Origin: Lutibacter sp.
GTDB taxonomy: Bacteria > Bacteroidota > Bacteroidia > Flavobacteriales > Flavobacteriaceae
Direction: 5' to 3'
DNA: 49,780 nt
Assembly: GCA_027449025.1 (NCBI GenBank)
Contig: DAIDMK010000019.1
Location: 1-49,780, forward strand
This document shows, piece by piece, positions 25,043-34,666 of the stretch. Position 1 is the first letter of the stretch. Every line of letters starts with the position of its first letter. The position numbers and the translations under genes are program-made. Under the pieces are notes generated by a model. It saw nothing but the letters and a program-made list of their open reading frames with translations, ran no database searches and was not told the DNA's origin.

Positions 25043-25050
25043 CAAATATA
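25043..25050 (-). promoter_or_regulatory. Candidate -7 box for fabG
   Basis: TATATTTG on the minus strand, same octamer as before the SPFH gene, 43 bp upstream of the fabG start. The remainder of 25051-25291, the leader of the TonB receptor, is AT-rich and shows no clear box. Confidence 0.45.
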
Positions 25051-25291
25051 CATAATTGCATAAAAATAAACCGTTCTTAATTTGCATCAATTATAGAATC
25101 TATAATAAGCCATTAAAAAATCAAAGTAGTTACCATAAAATCATTTTCCTGAATTAATAGTAAATTTTTTCGATATAAATAATGATATTTATCACGTTTT
25201 GCGCTTAATGCTACAAAAGATACATTTTTATCTATAAATTGTTAAATATTTGTCATATATTAGTCTAATTAATTAACTAAATAACAAATAC

Positions 25292-28207
25292 ATGGGCTCA
25301 AAAAAATTACGTATTTTAGGAATTTTCTTGCTTTTTACGGTGGTAATATTTGCGCAATCGTATCAAGTTACAGGAAAAGTAACAGACACAGACAACCAAC
25401 CGTTGCCTGGAGTTTCTGTTACAATTGAAGGAACTTCAAGAGGAACCACAACTGATTTTGACGGTAATTATGCGGTTATGGTACAAAGCAGTGAAAACCT
25501 CATATTTTCATATGTGGGGTATAACGAAAAGAAATTACAAATGGACGGCACAAAAGTATTTAATGTCGTCTTGGTTTCTGGGGTAGCATTAAAGGAAATC
25601 GTAGTTGTTGGATCAAGAAATCCAAACAGAACAGCTGTTGATACAGCCGTTCCTGTTGATATAATTGATGTAGCGGAGTTGATTACCGCAGGGCCTCAAG
25701 TGAACTTAAACCAAATATTGAACTATGTGGCGCCTTCGTTTACATCTAATACCCAAACCATTGCTGATGGTACAGACCATATTGATCCGGCTTCTTTAAG
25801 AGGTTTAGGTCCAGATCAAGTTTTGGTTTTGATCAATGGTAAAAGAAGACACAATTCATCATTGGTAAATGTGAATGGTACATTTGGTCGCGGTAGTGTT
25901 GGTACTGATTTAAATGCAATACCAGCGGCATCAATAGAGCGAATTGAAGTTCTTAGAGATGGCGCAGCTGCACAATATGGCTCTGATGCCATTGCCGGGG
26001 TTATTAATATTGTATTAAAAAGAAATACTAACGTATTAAACCTAAATGTTACAACAGGAGCAAACTTCACAAAAAACGCAAATGACCAAACTGGTGGTGT
26101 GGATGGTGAAACAACCAATGTTAGTGCAAATTACGGACTTCAATTAGGAGATAAAGGCGGATTTATCAATTTTACAGGTGATTTCGATGTTAGAGAAGAC
26201 TACAGCAGAATGAAAGAGTGGGAAGGTGCTGTATTTAATGCCTATAATGCAATTGAAAGATTGGCAGTAGGTCAAAATTTAGACATCTCTAATTTATCAG
26301 ATACCAATGTTAAAAATTTAGCAAGCGGCTATTTATCACAAGCTGATAGTGACATTGTTAATGGTTTTTCATCTTCTCAATTACATACGCCAACAAAAAA
26401 AGACAGTGACGGAAATATAACTTTTTATAATCCTCTTTCTAACGATGTAACAAACGCTGAATTAACAGCACGTGGTTTAGAAAGAAGTGATTTTAATATG
26501 AGAGTTGGGCAATCCGCATTGCGTGGCGGTCGTTTCTTCGCAAACTTTTCACTTCCTTTAGATGAAGAAGGTACCGAATTGTATTCATTTGCAGGGATGA
26601 GTTCAAGAACAGGAAATTCTGCTGGATTTTACAGGCAACCTAATGAAAGCAGAACCTATACACCAGCCTACATGAATGGATTTTTACCTGAAATTAATTC
26701 TGATATTTCAGATAAATCCTTCTCTATTGGTATAAAAGGTAAAGTTTCTGACTGGGATGTAGATTTTAGTAATACTTGGGGAAAAAACGCATTTATGTAT
26801 ACTATAGGTAATACTTTTAATGCCTCTATGCAAAAAGCATCCCCAACTCTTTTTGATGCTGGTGGATTTTCATTTGCACAAAACACCACTAATTTAGACA
26901 TTAGCCAGTTTTTTGAAGACACTATGGCTGGTTTAAACGTAGCTTTTGGTGCTGAATATCGTTTGGAAAATTATGATATTATTGCTGGGGAACCTGCGTC
27001 CTATGCGCAATATACGGCTGATGGACAAATTATTACTTTGGCATCACAGGTTCCGGCAAAAGATTTCTTTGGAAATTCGAGACCGGGAGGCTCTCAAGTA
27101 TTCCCAGGATTTAGTCCTGCAAATGAACTATCTAGAGGCAGAAGCAGTGTTGCAGGTTATTTTGATATGGAAGCTGACTTTACTGAAAACCTATTAATAA
27201 GTGGCGCAGTTCGTTATGAGGATTATTCTGATTTTGGATCTACCTTAAATGTTAAACTTGCCACCAGAATTAAAGCTGGTGAAAAAACCAATATTAGGGC
27301 AGCCTTTAATACTGGCTTTAGAGCACCTTCATTACACCAATTGAATTTTAACTCCACCTCTACTATTTTCGACAACCAAGGAAATCCACAAGAAGTAGGA
27401 ACCTTTGCTAACGACAGTAGAGCTGCAAAATTGTTAGGAATTCCTAAGTTGAAAGAAGAAACCTCTAAAAGCGTTAGTGTTGGGTTTACCTCTAAATTAC
27501 CAGAGGTTCATTTAACTTTTACTGTTGATGCCTATTTTGTTGGTATTAATGACAGAGTTGTATATACTGGTCAATTTAAAGGGCCTGGAACTGGAACTGA
27601 ATTAGACAATTTATTGGCACAAGCAAATGCATCTGCAGCTTCATTTTTTGCCAATGCCATTGATACGGAATCAAAAGGTTTGGATATTGTAATAACGCAT
27701 GATGCTTTAATAGGTGCTAATGCCAAGCTAAAATCTGACTTATCGGGTACTTTTTCTAAAACAATACAAGTTGGCGACATTAATGCCTCTGATGTTTTGA
27801 TTAATGCAGGCTTAGTTGGAACTTATTTTCCTGAAGACAGTAGGGTTTATTTGGAAGAAGCTGTGCCAAGAACCAAAATTAATTTATCTAACAGTTTAAC
27901 TACTGATAAGTTTAATGTGTTTTTAAGAAACGTTTGGTTTGGTGAAGTTACAGAAGCAACTACAACTGTTGCCAACCAACAAGTTTTCGGTTCTAAATTG
28001 GTAACTGATTTATCATTTGGTTATAAAGTATCTGAAAGTACAACAGTTACTTTAGGAGCTAATAACCTTTTTGATATTTATCCAGACAGAGCTGGTGAGG
28101 AATACGGAAATAGAAGCTCTGGTAGATTCGATTGGTCTAGAAGAGCACAACAATTTGGTATTGGCGGACGTTTCCTTTTTGCCAGGCTGAATTTTATACT
28201 TAAATAA
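25292..28207 (+). CDS. TonB-dependent receptor with carboxypeptidase-regulatory-like domain
   Basis: 971-residue outer-membrane active transporter. Signal peptide (1-22, [15 protein letters not shown]), then a CarboxypepD_reg-like domain (about 25-105; [20 protein letters not shown] and [11 protein letters not shown]), a plug (about 115-230; [34 protein letters not shown]-type motif, [11 protein letters not shown]) and a C-terminal beta barrel ending with an aromatic-rich strand and a terminal LNFILK. No SusD partner follows, so it is not a classical glycan utilisation pair; cargo could be a siderophore, metal chelate or other nutrient. The secreted TonB-domain gene lies 235 bp downstream behind a terminator and separate promoter box. 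Confidence 0.93.
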   Translation: MGSKKLRILGIFLLFTVVIFAQSYQVTGKVTDTDNQPLPGVSVTIEGTSRGTTTDFDGNYAVMVQSSENLIFSYVGYNEKKLQMDGTKVFNVVLVSGVALKEIVVVGSRNPNRTAVDTAVPVDIIDVAELITAGPQVNLNQILNYVAPSFTSNTQTIADGTDHIDPASLRGLGPDQVLVLINGKRRHNSSLVNVNGTFGRGSVGTDLNAIPAASIERIEVLRDGAAAQYGSDAIAGVINIVLKRNTNVLNLNVTTGANFTKNANDQTGGVDGETTNVSANYGLQLGDKGGFINFTGDFDVREDYSRMKEWEGAVFNAYNAIERLAVGQNLDISNLSDTNVKNLASGYLSQADSDIVNGFSSSQLHTPTKKDSDGNITFYNPLSNDVTNAELTARGLERSDFNMRVGQSALRGGRFFANFSLPLDEEGTELYSFAGMSSRTGNSAGFYRQPNESRTYTPAYMNGFLPEINSDISDKSFSIGIKGKVSDWDVDFSNTWGKNAFMYTIGNTFNASMQKASPTLFDAGGFSFAQNTTNLDISQFFEDTMAGLNVAFGAEYRLENYDIIAGEPASYAQYTADGQIITLASQVPAKDFFGNSRPGGSQVFPGFSPANELSRGRSSVAGYFDMEADFTENLLISGAVRYEDYSDFGSTLNVKLATRIKAGEKTNIRAAFNTGFRAPSLHQLNFNSTSTIFDNQGNPQEVGTFANDSRAAKLLGIPKLKEETSKSVSVGFTSKLPEVHLTFTVDAYFVGINDRVVYTGQFKGPGTGTELDNLLAQANASAASFFANAIDTESKGLDIVITHDALIGANAKLKSDLSGTFSKTIQVGDINASDVLINAGLVGTYFPEDSRVYLEEAVPRTKINLSNSLTTDKFNVFLRNVWFGEVTEATTTVANQQVFGSKLVTDLSFGYKVSESTTVTLGANNLFDIYPDRAGEEYGNRSSGRFDWSRRAQQFGIGGRFLFARLNFILK

Positions 28208-28256
28208 TAGCTAAATAAAGTGTCTTTAAAATAGAAGATCAAATTTAGAATATTTA

Positions 28257-28300
28257 AAACCCGTAAAGATATTTTCTTTACGGGTTTGTTGTTTTTAATA
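28257..28300 (+). terminator. Terminator after the TonB receptor
   Basis: AAACCCGTAAAGA (28257-28269) and TCTTTACGGGTTT (28275-28287) form a perfect 13-bp stem with a 5-nt loop, followed by GTTGTTTTT. Confidence 0.85.
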
Positions 28301-28375
28301 AAATTACACTTTCAGTAAACAATATAAAACACATTAATATGATTTTTATCAACTCCATTTACCCCTCTTATAGCG

Positions 28376-28383
28376 TAATTTTG
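28376..28383 (+). promoter_or_regulatory. Candidate -7 box for the secreted TonB-domain gene
   Basis: TAATTTTG fits TAnnTTTG, 59 bp before the ATG at 28443. Confidence 0.45.
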
Positions 28384-28442
28384 CAGTAATTATTTTAATC
28401 GAAATAATTTAACTCCTGAAAGGGCTAAAGTTATAAAATACT

Positions 28443-28871
28443 ATGAAGGCTACTTCAATTCTAATAATGCTGTTTTTTTTAACTACACAAATAAATGCAC
28501 AAAATACATTAACTTATATAGATGATAATGCAGAGTCAAGTGTATTAGAGCTTCCTTTGTCCTCAAAAAATATAAATTCTCAACCTGAATTTCAAGGTGG
28601 TCATGCAGCGTTAGCAAAGTATTTAAGTAAAAACCTTAGATACCCCAGAAATTCTTATAATTCAAGTACAAGAGGAAGGGTAATTGTATGTTTTAAAGTT
28701 GAAGAAGACGGGAAAATTTCTGATGTAAATATTGTTGAAGGCGTTAACAAAATACTTAATAAAGAAGCAAAAAGAGTTGTTGAGAACATGCCAAATTGGA
28801 AACCTGCTTTTGAAAACGGTATTTCAGTAAGCAATGTAATTTTAATTCCTATTGTGTTTTATAGAAACTAA
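28443..28871 (+). CDS. Secreted protein with TonB C-terminal domain
   Basis: 142 residues. The signal peptide (MKATSILIMLFFLTTQINAQ) is cleaved rather than being the usual cytoplasmic-membrane anchor, so the mature protein is probably a free periplasmic TonB_C domain (about 50-142). Marks: PEFQGGHAALAKYLSKNLRYP, GRVIVCFKVEEDGKISDVNI and NWKPAFENGISVSNVILIPI. Without an anchor, proline-rich linker or ExbBD genes nearby, it is unlikely to energise transport by itself; it may be a soluble partner or have another role. Position after a TonB-dependent receptor suggests a link, but each has its own control signals. Confidence 0.82.
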   Translation: MKATSILIMLFFLTTQINAQNTLTYIDDNAESSVLELPLSSKNINSQPEFQGGHAALAKYLSKNLRYPRNSYNSSTRGRVIVCFKVEEDGKISDVNIVEGVNKILNKEAKRVVENMPNWKPAFENGISVSNVILIPIVFYRN

Positions 28872-28897
28872 TGCATTCGGTATGTCCAATCGATAAT

Positions 28898-28931
28898 TAA
28901 AAAAGCTCCTCGAGACGAAGAGCTCTTTTTA
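28898..28931. terminator. Bidirectional terminator between TonB-domain gene and GH31 gene
   Basis: AGCTCCTCG (28904-28912) pairs with CGAAGAGCT (28916-28924). The single mismatch is a G:U wobble on the minus strand, and A/T runs flank both sides, so it can end transcription of both convergent genes. Confidence 0.8.
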
Positions 28932-28952
28932 TGAAGTAATAGATTAAATCTG

Positions 28953-31367
28953 TTAAATAATTATTGCTTTTTCACCAATAATATGAAGTTCCGTAAATTC
29001 TTTTGAAATAACCAAGACTTTTCCTTTAAGGCTGGAAGCCAAATCAATTTCAACATTGTCCACTTCCACTTTTTTAATCTCAAAAGGCAATCCAACCAAA
29101 TTAATTTCAAAAGTTTCATAAGAAGTAATAAATTTTCCTGATTTAAATTGTTGGATGGTTAAAGAATCCTCTTTGCCTAGAAGGTTGAAATTTCTCAAGC
29201 TAAACCTTCCTTTTTTATAATCAAATCCATCTTGTGCATCTTCATAAACCTGAGATTTTTCTTTTCCTAATTTAAAAAATACATCCAAATGAAGTTCCTC
29301 AATCTCCTTTTCTCCAACATATTGCTGTACAGGATATTTTGGGATAATAGCACCTTCTTTTACGAAAATTGGCATACTGTCTAAATCTGCCTCAACCCAA
29401 ATTTCATTTCCACCTTTAACCATTGTATCATCCCAGAAATTATACCAATTCCCTTCCGGCACATACATCCTTCTTCCTTTGGCATTTGGTTCTGTAATTG
29501 GACAAGCCAATATTTTTTCGCCAAAAACAAATTCATCATTTCTGTAATGCGTTTGTGTATCTGCCTGATCATATAAAACCAACGATTTCAAAATTGGAAT
29601 ACCTTCCGTAGCATAACGCCAGAATGCAGTATATAAATAAGGCAGCAATTGATACCTGATTTCAATAAATTTTCTAACAATATCGGTAATATTATCACCA
29701 AAAGCCCAAGGTTCCTGATCGCCATGGTCACCCGAAGAATGCGTTCTGCAAAATGGATGAAAAATGCCCAACTGAATCCAACGTGCATAAAGTTCGCCGT
29801 TTGGCTGCTCTGCAAATCCGCCAATATCTGAACCCACAAAAGAGAAACCCGACATACACATACGTTGCGCCTGTAAATTTGCGATGGTTAAATGTTCCCA
29901 TGACGCCACATTATCGCCTGTCCAAGTTGATGTATAACGTTGTGTTCCCGAATAAGCCGCTCTGGTAATCGCAAAAGGGCGTTTTGGATAAGAGAATTTC
30001 TTTAATCCTTGATAAGTGGCTCTTGCCATTTGCATCCCATAAATGTTATGTGCTTTTCTATGACTACATTCATTTCCGTCGTAATCGTGCCTAACGTCAT
30101 CCGGAAATGTTTTTCCTGGAACTTCCATAATTGCAGGTTCGTTCATATCATTCCAAACGCCCTTTATCCCAACATCTTCAATAAGTTCTTTAAATAAACC
30201 CGACCACCATTCGCGGACTTCAGGTTTGGTGAAATCGGGAAAATAGCATTCCCCTGGCCAAACTTTTCCTTTCATATAGGGACCATCGGCACGTTTACAA
30301 AAGTAATCCTTATCCAAACCTTCTTTAAAAACACTGTAATTATTATCGATTTTTATTCCCGGGTCAATTATAGCAACGGTTTTAAAACCATTATCAGCCA
30401 ATTCCTTCACCATCCTTTTCGGATCAGGAAAATATTCTTTGTTCCAGGTAAAACACCTAAATCCATCCATATAATCGATGTCTAAGTAAATAGCATCACA
30501 AGGAATTCTTAAGTCCCTAAACTTATTGGTAACCTCTTTTACGTTGGATTCTGGATAATAGCTCCACTTACATTGGTGATACCCCAATGCCCAAAGTGGT
30601 GGTAATTCATGTGGTTTCCCGGTTAAATCGGTGTAATTGGATACCACTTCACCCATTTCTGGACCATAGATAAAATAATAATTCATTTCGCCGCCCTGTG
30701 CCCAAAAACTGGTAATATTTCTACGCTCTTGACAAAAATCGAAATATGCACGAAAAGTATTGTCAAAAAATATACCGTATGCTTTTCCGTGATGAAGTCC
30801 TGTATAAAATGGAATTGCTTTATAAAGTGGATCCGTATCCCTAGTATATGCATATGAATCTGTTACCCAATTCTCAAAACGTTTGCCTTTTAAATTTAAA
30901 GGAACCGGTTTATCCCCTAAACCATAATAACTTTCTTTCTCCAACGAATTTTTAGACATTTTTACAATATTGCCTCCAAATTCGTAACTTTCTTCCCAAT
31001 GAAACCCAAGTTCGTCTTCTGATATAAGCGTATTGTCCTTTGCGTCGAAAATTGATTTTCTCATATCTTCTTTTGATATATGACAAATCAATTTCGAGGT
31101 TGTGACAATATAATTAGTTTCATCTTCGGTTACCTCAAGATGGTTAAATCCCCTGCTTGCATAACGGGTAATGGCATAAGAAAAATCGTTCTCAAAAATA
31201 GAAATTGTTGTATAACGAAATCGCAACACACTGTCTCTTAGTATTGTAAGTTGCAAAACCACATTATTTTCACTGGTAAAGTAGAGGGTATCAACGTCTT
31301 TTTTGTAAGATATTATTTTTGAAGGAAATTGATTTCCTTTTAATTCGAGTTCAGTATTTATAATCAT
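28953..31367 (-). CDS. Glycoside hydrolase family 31 alpha-glucosidase
   Basis: 804 residues, no signal peptide, so cytosolic. GH31 layout: N-terminal beta-sandwich with galactose-mutarotase-like fold (about 20-240), catalytic barrel (about 255-600), and C-terminal beta domains. Nucleophile is Asp407 in GVWNDMNEP and acid/base Asp485 in QRYTSTWTGDN; IYLDIDYMDG and FSFVGSDIGGF are family hallmarks. Likely releases glucose from malto-oligosaccharides or glycogen ends. It is last in the glycogen gene order (gap of 125 bp after glgB) but has its own box CAAACCTA (plus) at 31392-31399. No phosphorylase or debranching gene is in the window, so this may be the local degradation arm. Confidence 0.93.
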   Translation of the reverse strand: MIINTELELKGNQFPSKIISYKKDVDTLYFTSENNVVLQLTILRDSVLRFRYTTISIFENDFSYAITRYASRGFNHLEVTEDETNYIVTTSKLICHISKEDMRKSIFDAKDNTLISEDELGFHWEESYEFGGNIVKMSKNSLEKESYYGLGDKPVPLNLKGKRFENWVTDSYAYTRDTDPLYKAIPFYTGLHHGKAYGIFFDNTFRAYFDFCQERRNITSFWAQGGEMNYYFIYGPEMGEVVSNYTDLTGKPHELPPLWALGYHQCKWSYYPESNVKEVTNKFRDLRIPCDAIYLDIDYMDGFRCFTWNKEYFPDPKRMVKELADNGFKTVAIIDPGIKIDNNYSVFKEGLDKDYFCKRADGPYMKGKVWPGECYFPDFTKPEVREWWSGLFKELIEDVGIKGVWNDMNEPAIMEVPGKTFPDDVRHDYDGNECSHRKAHNIYGMQMARATYQGLKKFSYPKRPFAITRAAYSGTQRYTSTWTGDNVASWEHLTIANLQAQRMCMSGFSFVGSDIGGFAEQPNGELYARWIQLGIFHPFCRTHSSGDHGDQEPWAFGDNITDIVRKFIEIRYQLLPYLYTAFWRYATEGIPILKSLVLYDQADTQTHYRNDEFVFGEKILACPITEPNAKGRRMYVPEGNWYNFWDDTMVKGGNEIWVEADLDSMPIFVKEGAIIPKYPVQQYVGEKEIEELHLDVFFKLGKEKSQVYEDAQDGFDYKKGRFSLRNFNLLGKEDSLTIQQFKSGKFITSYETFEINLVGLPFEIKKVEVDNVEIDLASSLKGKVLVISKEFTELHIIGEKAIII

Positions 31368-31391
31368 AAATTAAATTATTTGATCAAAGTG

Positions 31392-31399
31392 CAAACCTA
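31392..31399 (-). promoter_or_regulatory. Candidate -7 box for the GH31 gene
   Basis: TAGGTTTG on the minus strand fits TAnnTTTG, 25 bp upstream of the ATG, inside the glgB-GH31 gap. It suggests that GH31 can be expressed apart from glgACB. Confidence 0.45.
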
Positions 31400-31492
31400 C
31401 TAAAATAAACAATTTAATAAATATTATTTTTATTAAAATAAAGCTACTTTGTTAACATAAATGTAAGATTTATGCCATTTCGCGTTATAAAT

Positions 31493-33397
31493 TTAACAGA
31501 ATTTTAAAATTGAGATACCAAGTGGAGGCAAATCAAGAATAGCCGAGTATTTATTAACTTTAGGCTCTTTTTTTATAGTAATTTTTTCAGCATTTACAGT
31601 GCCACTTCCTCCATATTTCTCATGATTGCTGTTAAATACTTCCAGCAATTTTCCTTTTCTTGGTACTTGGATTTTATAATTCACTAATGTTTGCGGCGAA
31701 AAATTACAGATTACCAATACATCATCTTTAGGATTATTACCCTTTCTTAAATAGGATATTACCGAATTTTCGGAATCATCATAACTCACCCATTCAAAAC
31801 CCTCATTACTGAAGCCTTTTTCATATAAGGCTGGCGTGGACTTATAAAATAGGTTTAAATCCTTAAAATAATTTTGCGTGTTTTTATGCGGATAAAACTC
31901 CAATAAATTCCAATCTAAACTTTTTTGAAAATTCCATTCTTCATAATGTCCAAATTCGCTTCCCATAAATAACAATTTAGTCCCGGGATGCGTAAACATA
32001 TAACCATATAGCAATCTGAGATTTGCAAAGCGTTGCCATTCATCACCAGGCATACGCCCTAAAATGGTTTTTTTACCGTGTACCACTTCATCATGGGACA
32101 AGGGCAGCATAAAATTCTCTGTAAAAGCGTAGGTTAAACTAAAAGTGATTTCATTTTGATGGTATTTTCTATAAATGGTGTCTTTAGAAAAATAGTCCAA
32201 TGTATCGTGCATCCAACCCATCATCCACTTCATTCCAAAACCCAATCCACCCATAAAAGTTGGTTTGGATACCATGGGGAATGCGGTAGATTCTTCTGCG
32301 ATAGTTTGCACATCGGGAAACGATTTATACACTTCTTCATTCAATTCCTTTAAAAACAACACCGCATCCAAATTTTCGTTTCCGCCGTAAATATTTGGCT
32401 CCCATTCGCCGTCTTCACGTGAATAATCAAGAAATAACATAGAAGCCACCGCATCAACCCGCAAACCGTCCGCGTGATATTGTTCTAGCCAAAAAATAGC
32501 ATTGCTGATTAAAAAGGAACGGACTTCATTTCTTCCGTAGTTAAAAATAAGGCTTTTCCAATCTTGATGGTAGCCTTTTCGCTTGTCAGGATGTTCGTAC
32601 AAATTTGAGCCATCAAAATAACCAAGTCCGTGCGCATCTTCAGGAAAATGTGATGGCACCCAATCTAAAATAATTCCTATTTCATTCTGATGTAATTTAT
32701 CGACCAAATATTTTAATTCCTCAGGATAACCAAAACGAGCCGTTGGTGCAAAATAGCCAGTAATTTGATACCCCCAAGATGGATCGTATGGGTATTCCAT
32801 AATCGGCATAAATTCTACATGGGTAAAATTCATTTCTTTCACATAAGTCACCAATTCATCTGCCAATTCAAAATAGGACAAGGATCTATTTTCTTCAGTG
32901 TTTTTTCTCCACGAGCCTAAATGGACTTCATAAACTGAATAAGGTGCATCCAAGGCGTTATTCTTTTTGCGGGTATGCATCCAGCTTTTATCTTTCCATT
33001 TATAGGTGTCTTCCCAAACTACAGATGCCGTTTTTGGAGGATGTTCGCATCTGCGAGCGTAAGGATCGGCCTTTTCTGAAACGTAATTGTTAATGTTTGA
33101 ATGAATTTTATATTTGTATAAGTTTCCTTTTCCTACTGCAGGAATAAATCCCTCCCAAATACCTGAGGAATCCCAGCGAACATTTAAGTTAAATTCGCCA
33201 TCAACCCAATGATTGAAATCTCCTATAACCGATACTTGCTTTGCACTTGGAGCCCATACCGCAAAATAAGTGCCGGCAACACCATCTAATGTGGTAATAT
33301 GCGAACCAAATTTTTCATACAATCGATAATGCTTTCCGCTTTTAAATAAATTGATGTCGAAATCTGTAAAAAGGCTGTGTGTAATTACATTTATCAT
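31493..33397 (-). CDS. glgB: 1,4-alpha-glucan branching enzyme
   Basis: Introduces alpha-1,6 branches into glycogen. 634 residues: an N-terminal CBM48 (about 25-120; GTYFAVWAPSAKQVSVIGDFN), GH13 catalytic barrel (about 145-510), and C-terminal all-beta domain. Catalytic residues: nucleophile Asp315 in DGLRVDAVASM, general acid Glu368/369 in IAEEST, and Asp436 in LSHDEVVHGK. It lacks the extra N-terminal module of longer enzymes such as that of E. coli. It starts three bases after the glgC stop, so translation is probably coupled. Confidence 0.97.
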   Translation of the reverse strand: MINVITHSLFTDFDINLFKSGKHYRLYEKFGSHITTLDGVAGTYFAVWAPSAKQVSVIGDFNHWVDGEFNLNVRWDSSGIWEGFIPAVGKGNLYKYKIHSNINNYVSEKADPYARRCEHPPKTASVVWEDTYKWKDKSWMHTRKKNNALDAPYSVYEVHLGSWRKNTEENRSLSYFELADELVTYVKEMNFTHVEFMPIMEYPYDPSWGYQITGYFAPTARFGYPEELKYLVDKLHQNEIGIILDWVPSHFPEDAHGLGYFDGSNLYEHPDKRKGYHQDWKSLIFNYGRNEVRSFLISNAIFWLEQYHADGLRVDAVASMLFLDYSREDGEWEPNIYGGNENLDAVLFLKELNEEVYKSFPDVQTIAEESTAFPMVSKPTFMGGLGFGMKWMMGWMHDTLDYFSKDTIYRKYHQNEITFSLTYAFTENFMLPLSHDEVVHGKKTILGRMPGDEWQRFANLRLLYGYMFTHPGTKLLFMGSEFGHYEEWNFQKSLDWNLLEFYPHKNTQNYFKDLNLFYKSTPALYEKGFSNEGFEWVSYDDSENSVISYLRKGNNPKDDVLVICNFSPQTLVNYKIQVPRKGKLLEVFNSNHEKYGGSGTVNAEKITIKKEPKVNKYSAILDLPPLGISILKFC

Positions 33398-33400
33398 AAA

Positions 33401-34663
33401 TTAAATACTAAAACCATTTGGAATTATTGCAGCTTTTTTAACAACGACTATACCGTCTCTTACCACATAAGTATCAGTTTCAATGTCTTTAAGATGTTTC
33501 CCGCCATTAATTCGAACATCATCACCAATACAGCAGTTTTTATCCAAAATTGCATTTTTGATGAAGCAGCGTTTACCAATACCCATTGAAATTATATTTT
33601 CATCCAAAATATGTTCAAGTGACTGGTAATAATCAGACCCCATCATATAAGTGTTAATAATGGTTGATTCTTTGTCGATTCTTGAGCGAACACCAATTAC
33701 TGAATGTTCAATTTTTCCAGCATTTATGATACAACCATCTGCAATCACGGTTTTATCCAAAATGGTCCCCGAAATTTTTGTGGTAGGCAGCATCCTGGCA
33801 TGCGTATAAATACGTTTTTTTGTGCTGTACAAGTCAAACTTTGGAAAATCATCCGTTAAGCCTAAATTGGCTTCAAAAAACGAATCTATGTTTCCGATAT
33901 CGGTCCAGTAACCTTCATATTGATAGCTAACAACTTTATATTGATTAATAGCCTGCGGAATAATTTCTTTACCGAAATCATTGGTATCTGGATTTTTCAT
34001 TAAATCAATCAAAAGATCTTTGTTAAAAATATAAATCCCCATGGAAGCCAAATAATTACGGCCTTCCTTTTTCATTTCATCACTTACTTCGGAAGTCCAA
34101 TCTGGCAACAATTCAGCAGCAGGTTTTTCTATAAAAGAGGTGATTTTATCTTCATCATTTGTTTTCAGAATCCCAAAAGAAGTGGCATCTTTTGCATTCA
34201 CAGGAATTGTTGCTATAGAAATAGAAGCTTCCATTTTAATATGCTTTTCAACCATTTCTTCAAAATCCATTTGATACAATTGGTCACCAGACAATATTAA
34301 AGCATATTCAAAATCATGGTTTAAAAAATGATGCATGCTTTGCCTAACCGCATCTGCAGTTCCCTGAAACCACGTGCTATTTCCCGGAGTTTGCTCGGCG
34401 GCCAGAACATCAACAAATGCAGAACTAAAAAAACTAAAATGATAGGTGTTTTTAATGTGCCTATTTAATGAAGCCGAATTGAATTGTGTCAACACAAACA
34501 TACGTTTGATGTCTGAATTAATACAATTTGAAATTGGAATATCTACCAGCCTATATTTACCCGCAATTGGTACGGCAGGTTTAGAGCGGGTCTTTGTTAA
34601 TGGGTGTAATCTGGATCCTTGTCCGCCACCTAAAATAATTGATAAAACTTTATTCCCTACCAT
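33401..34663 (-). CDS. glgC: Glucose-1-phosphate adenylyltransferase
   Basis: Makes ADP-glucose from glucose-1-phosphate and ATP, the committed and usually allosteric step of glycogen synthesis. 420 residues. N-terminal nucleotidyltransferase domain with GGGQGSRLHPLTKTRSKPAV (nucleotide loop and Lys), ILSGDQLYQMDF and SFIEKP; left-handed beta-helix C-terminal domain (from about 290; KISGTILDKTVIADGCII). It lies three bases from both glgA and glgB in the unit glgA-glgC-glgB. Confidence 0.97.
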   Translation of the reverse strand: MVGNKVLSIILGGGQGSRLHPLTKTRSKPAVPIAGKYRLVDIPISNCINSDIKRMFVLTQFNSASLNRHIKNTYHFSFFSSAFVDVLAAEQTPGNSTWFQGTADAVRQSMHHFLNHDFEYALILSGDQLYQMDFEEMVEKHIKMEASISIATIPVNAKDATSFGILKTNDEDKITSFIEKPAAELLPDWTSEVSDEMKKEGRNYLASMGIYIFNKDLLIDLMKNPDTNDFGKEIIPQAINQYKVVSYQYEGYWTDIGNIDSFFEANLGLTDDFPKFDLYSTKKRIYTHARMLPTTKISGTILDKTVIADGCIINAGKIEHSVIGVRSRIDKESTIINTYMMGSDYYQSLEHILDENIISMGIGKRCFIKNAILDKNCCIGDDVRINGGKHLKDIETDTYVVRDGIVVVKKAAIIPNGFSI

Positions 34664-34666
34664 AAC

